Assembly: GCA_029204225.1 (NCBI GenBank)
Contig: CM055103.1
Location: 50,323,470-50,387,469, forward strand
Source of the DNA: Diphasiastrum complanatum
Lineage: Eukaryota > Streptophyta > Lycopodiopsida > Lycopodiales > Lycopodiaceae
DNA length: 64,000 bases
Direction of reading: 5' to 3'
Below the pieces are notes generated by a model. The model did not search any database. It had not been told where the DNA came from and was given only the letters and a program-made list of their open reading frames with translations. Below are positions 52,794 through 63,672 of this stretch, in pieces (position 1 is the stretch's first letter; every line of letters begins with the position of its first letter). Position numbers and translations under genes: made by a program.

Positions 52794-54306
52794 ATGGATC
52801 CAATGGGCCAACCTGTAGTTGTCGCTCCCTTGCAAGCAGTCCGAAGAGCACCTCCGATGGAAATACCAAAATATGACGGATCATCAGATCCCATCCGATT
52901 CCTCCAAATCTACGAGCAAGCTTGTGAAATCTACGATGAACGGACACCTGCGGAAAAGCTGATGTTGTTTCCCATGTTCCTATTGGTAGTGGCTCAGGAT
53001 TGGTTTTTCAACCTGTCAGAGAAAGACAAATATACCTAGGAAGCGGCTGAAGCGGCTCTCATTACACGCTACAAACCAAAAAAGTTCCTAGAAGACCCGT
53101 TTCTCCTGCTGAGCAAAGTCAATATGGGAAAACGAGAAAAGGGTCAAGGACTATATTGAACGGGTCAAACAGCTACGATCCGAGTGCAGTGCAGTCCTAA
53201 CTCCCGATCATGCGGTGATCATGTGGTTCATAGCCGGACTTTCACGAAGCATCAGAAGAGAACTGAAATGACGGAAGTAGTACGCTACTCTGCAAGAAGC
53301 TATGGAAGATGCCATCAGGGAAGAGGATGAGGGATCTGATGACGAATATCCATCCACCCACACTCCTACTCCCTCTTTAGCATCATCATCATCAAATGCA
53401 TTCGCTCTATCCACATAACTGCTGTTGGAACAAATGACAAAATTACACAAACAACAGATGGAGCAACTTACGGCGCAGTTTGACCAGAAACTGAAAGCCT
53501 TACAGGGAGCTGTAGCAGTAACACCACATCAGCCAGAACCAAACCAGCTGCAGTATCTCGACGGGAGAATGCATGGTGTTTAATCGCAAAACCATACAGC
53601 GAACGAGTGTCCAATCCTAAAGCAAAATTTGAGAGTGACACATAGATTCTGCCATCTGTGCAATGCAACATCGCACGATACGACATTTTGTCTGTTTAAC
53701 CCCCGGATTGTTCAACAGAAGAAAAGTCCTTCTCAGACTTCTTATCCTTACCATCAAGGGGCACCCAACGCGGCACCAAGGTACGATGCACTGAATCAAC
53801 AATAACGTATGGCCTTACCTGCACCACTAGGGCTAGCCAATCAACAAGTGGCCCTTGTAAACCTGACAGCAGCGGAACCAGAGATTCAAATGCCACCTCA
53901 ACGTGAGCAGCAACAATGGTATGGAAGAGATGAACCATTTATGGATCCTGCCATAAATGAATATGTTGCAGCCTATGCAACTCAAACTCAGCGTCAAGGC
54001 GAAAGAAATTACGGCTGCTACGGATGCGACGAAGGACACATAATTGCGGAATGTCCCTACAAGGGACAATATACATCCTTCTGTCGAGAATGTGGTTATG
54101 GACACTGTTTCAAGAATTGTCCATTTAAACCTGGAACCAGTGCACCTCTCAATTTCATTGCGATACAACAACCAGCAGTTCCAGCGGGGATGCCATCACA
54201 AGGGCGACAATTCCACGCTCATGTGTTAGCTGTTACGCGAGCACATAACCACCAACATCGGTCACTGACGACCAACCCTCAACTTCAGTGCCATATCCGA
54301 ATGTGA
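52794..54306 (+). pseudogene. gag gene of a pol-less LTR element (decayed)
   Basis: The frame from MDPMGQPVVV contains a gag core (EIPKYDGSSDPIRFLQIYEQ, then AQDWFFNL). At 53036-53038 a TAG sits where a Trp is expected (KYT-stop-EAAEAAL). A frameshift near 53130 and a TGA near 53270 follow. The coiled region is at 53430-53520. Two zinc knuckles near 54013-54120 read CYGCDEGHIIAEC and CRECGYGHCFKNC. Both are C-x2-C-x3-H-x4-C, one residue shorter than usual. No protease, RT or integrase follows before the 3' LTR, so this is a gag-only (TR-GAG-like) element. Its tRNA-Asp primer site suggests descent from a Tat/Athila-type gypsy. Confidence 0.8.
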
Positions 54307-54659
54307 GGAAAGAAAGAAGACAGTACCAGAAAATAAGACACTGGGTAAAGAAAGCATAAGCGGAGGAAAAAGAGCAAGAAAGGAACAATCTCACAGAACC
54401 TCCAGTTGGCGTCGCACGGGAACCGCAAGCGGGCTCACCACTGCGCATTGATCAGAATGATCGGTTGCACCAACATGAACCACCTTTTCACATGGTAGAG
54501 CCCAAGGAACCACGCACTGAAAGGCTTACACTTCTACTGCCAAACTCAACTTCATGGAAGACGTTACGGGCTACCTGATCCACCAGAGACGGGCAAAGAG
54601 GACGCTTTACTAAACTGACAGAGTGCCGAGGGACCATCACTACTTTAGGTCGTGGGTCC
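54307..54659 (+). mobile_element. 3' internal tail of the gag-only element, copy 2
   Basis: Near-identical to 50335-50682. The end next to LTR-C (GGTCGTGGGTCC) is not a strong polypurine tract. Confidence 0.8.
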
Positions 54660-55479
54660 TGTTGGGAGTATTCCCAACAAAGTGTAAATAAATAAAATTG
54701 TCCAATAAAATGTGTTGCAAGGGCATGGCATCCTGTGCGCGTAAGCCCATGGCCCAATGAGCACGCAAGCTTAAGTGTTATTAAGATAAAATTGACTTGG
54801 GCCTTGGAATTAAAATAAAACTAGAGGCCCAAAGTCATTTTTAAACTTAGAGATTACTTTCTAGAGTTGGGTCCAAATTGGGACTCACATGAATCTTGTG
54901 AATTTCAATGTACTTTTTATGGACCCTTGGATCAAGTTCGGTCCAAGATGAATAGATAGGATCAATGTTAATATTAGCCAATAGGATTGAGGGGCAAGGG
55001 CCTTCCCCATTTCATAAAAAGGCACCATTGTACACTATTTTCATGCTTAATTGAGAGGAGGAGACTCTACTATTTTGAGAGCTCAAGCATACTCATTTGC
55101 TAATCACTCTTGCTTATGCTATTTTTGTGATTGCTTGTTATTTCCATTTCTTCCATGCTTTTTGTTTGTGATTACTAAGGTTTCTCCATAAGCAATGACA
55201 TTGAGCATTTGAGCTAACCTCCATCTCATCTCTCTCTCTTTCTCTCTTCTCTTCTCTCTTCCTTTTCTTTTCTATCCTTTCCCTTCACCCAAAATCATGA
55301 TGAATGTTAGTGTAGAGGAGTAGAGTTAAAGGAGAGTAGTGTTAGTGGTGAATAGAGTTAAGAGAGGAAGTAAGAAACTAACTAAAAATAGCATCTATGC
55401 ATAATTAGGTACCTATCCAGTGATCTAACCCTTGTTGATAGGCGGGAGGGCTATACTACGCAAGATCTTTGACCCTACA
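54660..55479 (+). repeat. LTR-C of the gag-only element array
   Basis: An 820-bp copy of LTR-B with few differences. One change turns the TATA box into CATAAAAA (near 55013), so its promoter may be weakened. Confidence 0.9.
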
Positions 55480-55480
55480 G

Positions 55481-55498
55481 TGGCGCCGTTGTCGGGGA
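55481..55498 (+). promoter_or_regulatory. Second tRNA-Asp primer-binding site
   Basis: TGGCGCCGTTGTCGGGGA, one mismatch from the site at 51506. Its presence after LTR-C shows that LTR-C is also followed by internal sequence, so the array continues rather than ending at a 3' LTR. Confidence 0.85.
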
Positions 55499-55996
55499 TA
55501 GATTTCCACTAACTAGTTTTGCTGCCTTTTAGCTATTTTCTTGTTTTTTAGAGTAGTTTTAGGTAGATGTTTGGGAGTTTAGAGTTAGTTTTCTATTTTT
55601 TTGTGTTTCGACTATTCACAGCTAGCGAAGGAGGTGTGACATAGAGGAGGCCCTGAACATCCTCTAAGGGCTTGAAACCCAAACCAACCAACCAAGAAAC
55701 CCAAAAAACACACCAATCTGCATTTTGGAGGAAAAAAGAGGCTAAAATCTCATCAGATTTTAATATCTCCAAAACTAGTGAGAATTAGCCCTTGCATAAC
55801 TAGCAACAGCTCCAGGGTATTGTCCCAGACCTGCATAAAAGCCTACAAGAGTTAGTTCCAAGCCGATTGCAAAAATTACAAAAAAAATCATAAAAAATTC
55901 AAAAAATTCTTAAAAAAATCCAAATCTTCATAAGAACTCTCGTAGACACCTCTGAAGTTCTATCTCAGTGAGACCACTAAAGTTCTATCTCAGTGG
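55499..55996 (+). mobile_element. Truncated leader of a further gag-only element
   Basis: Matches 51524-51990, then breaks off. At the break the 16-bp phrase AAGTTCTATCTCAGTG is repeated (near 55951 and 55980) before copia sequence resumes. Confidence 0.75.
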
Positions 55997-56936
55997 ACGA
56001 GACATTATCGATCTGATAAAAGAAAACAAGACAATCCTATCTTTTGAATTTGGCATGACTGATCTGGGTGAAGCTCATTTCTGCCTTGGTATTCAAAGCT
56101 ACAGAGATAGAAATCGAATGTTGATCTACATTACTCAACAAATGTACATCTACAACATGTTAGCCAGATATAATCTGGTTAATTGCAAGTTAGTTCTCTA
56201 ATCAATGCATTCAAGTCTCAAATTGTCAAAGGACCAGTGTCCTCGAACAATCGAAGAGAAGGAGCAGATGCGTGAGTATCATTATCATTCGATAATAGGA
56301 TCTCTTATGTACGCAATGATCTGTACCAGGTCAGACATAGCTTTTGCAGTCAGCTCCCTGAGTCAATTTATGACTAACCTTGGTATAACACATTGAAAGG
56401 CTCTTATCAGAGTTATGAGATATCTTTGAGCTATTATAGACTTTTGCATTTGTTATGGAATAGTCGACAATGACAAACTCAATTTACTCAGTGGTTACAC
56501 AAATGCAAGTTGGGCAGGAGATGTAGACACTCATAAATCCACTTCTGGATTTACGGTCTTCCTCAACAGTGGTCCAATTTCCTAGAACAGTCGCAAGCAA
56601 TCTTCAATAGCTCTATCTTCTATAGAATCAAAGTATATCGCATCCTCACAAGCTACAAAGGAAGCAATTTAGTTGAGAAACTTACTTTCAAATATCAGTT
56701 TGAATCGATATGCTCCGACATTCTTACTTTGTGATAATCAAAGTGCCATTGCCTTGTCAATCAACCCTAGGTTTCATTATAAGAGTAAGCACATTGAGAT
56801 TAAGTATCACTATGTCAGAAGCAAGGTTCTTGACAAGGAGATCAGATTGCGGTACTGTCGAATGCAAGATATGACAGCAGATATTTTTACCAAAGCATTA
56901 AGCTTGGATGCACACAAAAGCTTTGTGCAGAACTAA
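55997..56936 (+). mobile_element. Copia reverse transcriptase end and RNase H (decayed)
   Basis: RT end: FGMTDLGEAHFCLGIQSYRD, YNMLARYNLVNCK. RT-RNase H link: YHYHSIIGSLMYAMICTRSD, FAVSSLSQFM. RNase H: GYTNASWAGDVDTHKSTSG, SSIESKYIA, FLLCDNQSAIALS, SKHIEIKYHYVRSKV, MTADIFTKAL. Three in-frame stops fall where copia proteins have Trp: TH-stop-KALIRVMRYL, GPIS-stop-NSRKQ and KEAI-stop-LRN. It continues the copia interrupted at 49882. Confidence 0.9.
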
Positions 56937-56978
56937 GTTTGAAGGTCAAGGCATTCATGGATTCAGATTAAGGGGGAG

Positions 56979-57715
56979 TGTTGGATTATTCTCCTACTGA
57001 TCGACCAATTGACATTTTAATCTTTGTCCAACTTTATCTAGACCTATAGATTTCTTCATGTTTTTACACAGTCTGCATAACTACTCAGAGATGGCTTATA
57101 GTGTCGGCATTTTTGGGATTTTCTTGCACTTTGTTTTTTTTGCAAAATGCTAGATGCCTCAAATGTTAAGAAAATGACATTGGCGAAGAATTTCGCATTT
57201 TTCTCATGACAGATTACGTTCATTTCTGCAGAGTTACAGTTTACGTTTAAATCTATAGATAGATTGTTTATGACCAAAGCCATTGACTTGCATTAATTCA
57301 TCAGCAAGTAATTTTTGAGAAGTCCTAACTGGATGGATGCCAGCACATCACAGCCAACTGGATGACACATTTGGCGACCTAATTGCTTAGTATAAATAGT
57401 TGTTCATATTCCTACATCTTAGGCATTTTGAAGCATGAAGATCAATAATCAAGTATTGAATAGTTAGCATTCTCCCTCTCAAGCTTTCAAGCTTGAACAA
57501 TCTTGAGCATTCTAGCTAGGGTTTTTAGAGTTTATTAGAGATTGCTATTGCACTTACTGCTTATCAGCATTGCGCTTAATTCAGACTTATATTTAGTCGT
57601 TCAGAGATAGCTTGGAGTATGAGAGTTTGATCTGCAACTTGTTGTACTCATTTACATATGTTTCGTTTTCATACTAAATCAATACTATCTTCTTATTGCA
57701 TTCAGGTTCTCTCAG
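56979..57715 (+). repeat. Copia 3' LTR
   Basis: The polypurine tract TTAAGGGGGAG (56968-56978) is followed by TGTTGGATTATTCTCC, the usual start of a copia LTR. The end near 57715 is a guess, as no second copy is in the window. Confidence 0.6.
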
Positions 57716-57879
57716 AACATATGCATTTTTGTAGTTTTTCTCGACTAATTATTTGTCTAATAATTCAATGCTTTAATGTTTGGCTACGTAATCACTATAG
57801 TATTAATGATCTCAAAATTAGTCACTATAAGATCAAACGTGATTTTTATCACTATTGTTTCATTTGAAATTGATAGGCA

Positions 57880-58310
57880 TAGTCATGCATAGAGAAAGAG
57901 GAAGATAGTTTATTTCGCTGTAGACTTGCTTTTGATGGACAACCAAATTCAATTAGTATTGAAGATTGGTTAACTAAATTGGAGGTCCACTTCCGTCCTC
58001 ACCATTATTTTGAAGAGAATAAAATCTATTTTGCTTCCCTGTGCTTTCAAAGACAAGTTCGAGCATGGTGGGATACTCAAGCACATGAACACAAAGCTTT
58101 GGTGTCATAATCAACCATTCTTGGCATTGGATTGTTACAACCAACGAATGTCTGAATATGTTAGTCCTACCTTTGATGGAAGCATTCACTCCATTAATGT
58201 AGACAATTGGCTAAAAAATTTGGATTATAACTTCTACTATAATGGATGTATTGGTGACAATAGTATGGTTTTCTTTGCTTCACCGCGTTTCCAAGGACGT
58301 GTTCAGTTAT
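57880..58310 (+). mobile_element. Two partial Ty3/gypsy gag domains in tandem
   Basis: The first (about 57910-58085) reads RLAFDGQPNSISIEDWLTKL, then ENKIYFASLCFQRQVRAWWD. The second (about 58165-58310) reads FDGSIHSINVDNWLKNL, then SMVFFASPRFQGRVQ. Both are the N-terminal gypsy gag fold motif (FDG...W...L...AR/RV), diverged from each other. The second ends exactly where the G3 LTR begins. Confidence 0.6.
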
Positions 58311-58312
58311 AA

Positions 58313-58827
58313 GAGAAGCTCTCTAAGATCCTGCTTACAAGATAAACCACAATCGAAAACACACTATGGAGCAACCACCCAACCAAGTAGAAGCAACCAA
58401 TCAACTCTAGAGGCTTCACCCCCAAGCCAAAGAATAAGAAGCATGAATGTAGAGTGAAACCCTGGCAATGAATCAATGATCACAATCAAGAGTAGGGCGA
58501 GTTTGGACCCAATATATAGAGCCAAAAGCATTCTGGGCACATAGCCATGCATAGTCCTAAGTTCCATATACATAGATTCACCTAGAATAGAGTCCTAAGC
58601 ATGGACCGGCTATTCATAGAATTGCTATTGATAACTCTACACATGCATACACTGTCTCATACCTTGTCTAAACTCCATTTAGTGTGTTCTGGGCCTCACA
58701 AGGATATTAGTTACTTTCGGGTCACATCCAGTATGACATGACATAACTAACAGCTTGATTTACTGGAATACTGTATATCCAAGACTAGGAGTATACTGAA
58801 TCCTACTTACTGGCCATGGACATAACA
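58313..58827 (-). repeat. Ty3/gypsy chromovirus LTR (copy G3)
   Basis: Full-length match to G2, more diverged. The right border ...CATAACA at 58827 is followed by a polypurine complement (TTCTTTCCTCC). The left flank differs from those of G1 and G2, so this is an independent insertion. Confidence 0.8.
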
Positions 58828-61361
58828 TTCTTTCCTCCTTAAACTGCTTCTATCCTTAGAAGCTCTCTAAACAAGAAAAAATTACAGTCCCTTTAACTTT
58901 TAATATTAACAGAGAAAATCATTATCCTTAGTCTGACTTTCATATCAAACAAGTACTCAGAGATAAACCTATTGCAAATCGTTAATCTCTGCTCTGGAGT
59001 ATAACTCAGGTTTGAAAGGTACACTAAGCGATAAATTTTCCATCAAGGTTACATTCATCACAAGTTAGTAACATTACCTTACATGAAATACTCTGGGTGA
59101 AATAACCTAACTTAAGAGATTAAAGTTAAAGAAATAATAAAATAATTACAATTACAGTATGAAATTATCCATAACTCTGATAGATAATTCATAAGCTTTC
59201 AAGTACAAATATCCTTAGAATCCATATTCTAAGATATGATAATTCATTTATCTAAAATCTCTTAGAGAATCATTAAGATATAGGATGATTAAAACTCAAC
59301 TCTGAGTATCCCAAATACTCTTTTGAGTTAAATGCTCCTGTTTCTAGCACCAAACGCAAGAAAAATAACATTCATTCATCTTAATAGACTTGTCTGTCTT
59401 CTAAGATAAATGGAGATCCAATCAAATGAAGAACTGTACTCGAGCATTTACAGACCATAAACTGTAGCAGAATAACATCCACTAGACAAATTAAATTCCC
59501 CACAAATAAAATACTTATCTTGTGAAAATATATGTGAGATTCATAGGCTCTCAAATAATACTGGAGTAGAGAGATTCAAAACACTGGTCTGAATTCTTAC
59601 TCAAATAATAGATCAAGAATTAATCATCACACTTAAGAATCATTACAATTTCTTATAATTCTCCGACAATAATTAAGTATCTAATTATGATTCGTCAACC
59701 ATAAATATTTAGATTCATATTATTCGTCAATCATAATTTCTTGAAACCCAAATCATACTTAATCATTTACAGGATACTGGAGTATATGTCTAACATAACT
59801 CAGGAAAAGTAAGAGTCATTCCAAAAATCTTTCCATTAAGAAAATAATAGATTTAGGAATACTTCCAAAACATGATTCTTTAACTGAAGTGCAAGATTCA
59901 AGTTCTATAAACAACTGGTAATCAAAGACTGAACACATACCAAAATGACAATCATCTTCAACTACAAAAAATTTTAGATTACAATCCACATCTAGATACC
60001 CAAAGTCCTGCCGAATATCAATTTAGTTTTTATTTTTGGATTCATTATGATTCGTTATCCATTTGAGCTCTCTAGGATACAATCACTAATGAACCGAGTC
60101 TATTTCTTAACTAAGGAATACTCTATCCCAAAAATATTGTATATCTAATGCACACAATTTTTAACTAATAAACCGAAATGATTCACTAATCATGCGTCTT
60201 ACAAGCAATATAAATCAAAACCATCAGTTTCTGGTGAATCCACATGACACTGATCATTTTACTAATTAACTTCATTCCTGGAGTAATCAATTACTCAAGT
60301 TAATTGTCAATGATTCAAAAATCTCAAATGTCTAGGTGAAAAACTAGTATAACACCACATTTAGATCCTTACCCAAATCATTTATAAGTTAATCCATAAA
60401 TCTTCTATACAAAGATTTGTTAACTCTGCAAGTATCTGTCAAAACAATACTTGATCATATGCTTATGTTTGCCGACTAGGTTAAGTGCACCAGATAACTT
60501 TAGTGACTAGGATTACATAGTAGATTCATACAAGATTAATCGTGCACATATGAGAATAATTTCAGTATGACCCAATACATAAACACATTCTTATCTGACA
60601 GATTCCTCCAGAACCCACATATGTTACTCACATATCTCACTGAGATCTTGTAACTCAGCTACAAAATATTTTCTATTTCTCATGAGTAAATAACATACCC
60701 GAGAAATCTTTGAGACAAATTCAATCTCAACAGTTTTCCAATCCAATTCGTTTTAATAGCATAATTTCTTCCACTCAACCCCTCTCTGATCCTAGTACTA
60801 AAACTAAGATTAGGTTGTTTCAATATAGAACTCTCAGACTTAAATTCTGAGCAAACTTACTTCTATTCCAATCAAAATGAAATTAGTAACTTTTGACCTT
60901 TTATTGTACTACTTATAGATAATGATTCAAATTTCAAACCTGTTCTAGTTCCAGATTGTCCACACAATCCCTAGAGAATTGGTCATATTCAAAAAGTTCC
61001 AATTGGACATCTTACTCTGAATCTATCCGAAATTACTTCCAGAAAAATCTCATTTCTATACCACAGCTGGCTCTTTTCCGAAAGCTATGCAACCAACAAA
61101 TTCTCAAATAGAATTTTATCCCACCACTTCACCCCTCCTTTTAAAGAAATTGATCATTTTCAATAAAAGTTAACTGGAAAGATGATATATGAAAATATCT
61201 AAATCCAAGAAAAGTCAGTAATAAGTGCTTTCACTAAAGGATTCACCCTATTACACACATGACTTCTCCTTCAAATATTTTCACTATGAGTAATAGAAGC
61301 TACTATTCCATCCAAATCCATTTATGCACCAGAAATATTCTATGATTTAAGACATTGAAAC
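58828..61361 (-). mobile_element. Heavily decayed chromovirus internal region (G3)
   Basis: Follows the G3 LTR and polypurine tract. It shows patchy, order-conserved similarity to G1 internal sequence: AAGGTACACTAAGCGATAAAT against 30758-30775, CTTACATGAAA-ACT-GGGTG against 30842-30863, CTGTAGCAGAAT against 31220, GTGAGA-CATA against 31295. No frame survives, and AT content is high. It also contains the AT-rich hairpin block (59645-59830, opposite strand to 49020-49197). Confidence 0.6.
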
Positions 61362-61374
61362 ATTTTTTTTCTAC

Positions 61375-61653
61375 TTCTCGTTTAGACGCTGGGACATATG
61401 CATGCCCTCTAAGCACTAACATCGGCTTAAATTTCACGGAAGACGTTCTCCAAACTGGAGAAATCTATGATAGAAATAGAGCGACTAGCTTGCTTCAAGG
61501 ATGGAACAGGACCTTCTATTCTTGATAAAGACAGTAAAAAGGCAACCTCTATAGAGAACCAGGAAACAATTTTAAGGAATACGCTTTCGAAGTCAAAAGA
61601 TGCACTTTTTACATTAGAAAGGAAACCTCTGCCAAACAACTATGCTTCCACAG
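61375..61653 (+). pseudogene. Linker exon copy D1 (5'-truncated, frameshifted)
   Basis: Matches the 3' part of E4 ([20 protein letters not shown]). An extra T near 61490 shifts the frame. It ends at ACAG|GTACTA like the other units. Confidence 0.75.
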
Positions 61654-61910
61654 GTACTACGGTTCCACCCTTCCTCATCAAAACGCCTCGGTTCAACATT
61701 TTTCTTTTATCTTTTTTTAACATGTAATTTTCAGAAGAAAAGTCTGAACTCAGCAGATTTAGAAAGGTGATATGTAGCATTCCTGTTAGTATATGTCGCA
61801 GTGGTAGATGTTGAATCGACTATGAACATTGTTTAGTTTAGGCATGATTGATCTGGATGGGATTTGACTTCTATTGAAATGCCTCAATTCTATGCAATTT
61901 CATGTACAGG

Positions 61911-62301
61911 GAAAAGGTCATCAATCCACATACAGAAGACAAATGAGAAGTCCTGAAATAGGCATTAAATACACATCAGCTGAACTGGGATCTCAGTTAG
62001 CTACAAGCCTTGCAACAGATTGTTTTTCTGCCTCTGAAATGGGGACAGATGCAGGCCTTCTAAGCACCAACATCAGCTTAAATTTCAACAAAGAAGTTCC
62101 CCAATCTGGAGAAATCTCTGACAGAAATAGAGCGACTAGCTGCTTTAAGGAAGGATCAGGATCTTCTTATTTTGATACTATGTACAATGGCAACCTATAT
62201 AGAGGACCACACAGCAACTTTAAGGAATCTGATGTCAAATTTAAAAGATGCACTCTTTATATTAGAAAGGGAACTTTTGCCAGACAAATATGCTTCTAGA
62301 G
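61911..62301 (+). pseudogene. Linker exon copy D2 (frame altered)
   Basis: [15 protein letters not shown] to [18 protein letters not shown] is readable. Rearranged bases near 62175-62200 then change the frame. It has no obvious one-to-one partner in the upstream array. Confidence 0.7.
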
Positions 62302-62568
62302 GTACTAACCGTTTACTCCTCATTTATTGTTAGCCAATAATGATCTAGATTGTCATATGGTCAATAGTTTATTTTCAAAGCCAACCCAAAGAGGGAAAAC
62401 CTTGGTACGCCTTTTTTTTTTAAAAGGTGATATGCAATATTCCTCTTAGCATACGTTGCAGCGATAGATGTTGAATGACTATGAATATTGTTTAGTTTAG
62501 GCATGAGTGATGTGGATGTCATTTGACTTCTATTAAAATGCCTCAATTCTGTGTGATTTCATGTGCAG

Positions 62569-63027
62569 CGTTTCGGAAAAGGTCATCGATTGATATTGGG
62601 AAGTCCTTGCATGTCTTGAAAACTGAGATAGTCAGAAGGGTGTCCAAATATGGAAAACAGATGAGAAGACCTGAAATAGGGATTAAATACACATCAGCTG
62701 AACTGGGAACTCAGTTAATTACAAGCCTTGCAACAGATTGTTTTTATGCCTCTGGCTTAAAAATGGGGACAGATGCAGGCCTTCCAAGCACCAACATCAG
62801 CTTAAATTTCATGGAAGAAGATCCCCAATCTGGTGAAATTTCTCAAAGAAATCGAGCAATTTGCTGCTCCAAGGATGGATCAGGAACTTCTAATTTTGAT
62901 AATGACACTAAAAAGGCAGCCTCTATAGAGGACCAGGAAAGAACTTCAAGAAATCTGCTGTCAAATTCAAAAGATGCAATCTTTACGTTAGAAAGGGAAC
63001 TTCTGCCGAACAGATATGCTTCTAAAG
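62569..63027 (+). repeat. Linker exon copy D3 (intact, 459 nt)
   Basis: A full unit between phase-1 splice sites (AG before 62569, GT at 63028), 153 codons, open. It is the closest partner of E5 and keeps the [13 protein letters not shown] motif that E5 has partly lost, so it may be nearer the ancestral unit. Confidence 0.8.
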
Positions 63028-63287
63028 GTACTAAAATTTTAGTCTTCCTTATCAATTGTCAGCCACCGATGGCTTTTCAAAGCCAAGCCAAACAGGGCAA
63101 ATCTTGGTTTTAACACAATTTTTTTCAAAAACATGTAATTGTCAAAAGAGAGGTCTGAGGCCATTCACATATGTTGCAATGTTAGATGTGGAATTGAATA
63201 TGACCATTGTTTAGTTTAGGCATCATCAATGTGGATGGCATCTGTCTTCTTTTAAAACGCCTCAATTCTATGCAATTCCAGGTGCAG

Positions 63288-63672
63288 CTTATACAAAATG
63301 GTCATCAATAGATCTTGGGAAGTCCTTGCATGTCTTGAAACTGAGATAGTGAGAAGGGCGTCCACAGACAAAAAACAGATGAGAGCCCCCGAAATAGAGA
63401 TTAAATACACATTAGCTGAACTGGGAACTCAGTTAACTCCAAGTTTTGCAACATATTTTTTTTCTGCTTCTGGCTTATTAGATACTGGGACAGACACAGG
63501 CCCTCTAAGCACTAACATTGGCTTGAATATCATGCAAGGAGTTCCCCAATCTAGAGCAGTCTCTGAAAGAAATAGAGTGGCCTACTGCTTCACAGACGGA
63601 TCGGGATCTTCCAATTTTGATAATGACAGTAAAATGGCAACCTCTATAGAGAACCAGGAAACGACTTTGGAA
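63288..63672 (+). pseudogene. Linker exon copy D4 (frameshifted, truncated)
   Basis: The partner of E6 ([20 protein letters not shown]). One A is lost in CTTGAAACTGAG near 63340, which shifts the frame. The unit ends at the fusion to kinase-intron sequence. Confidence 0.8.
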
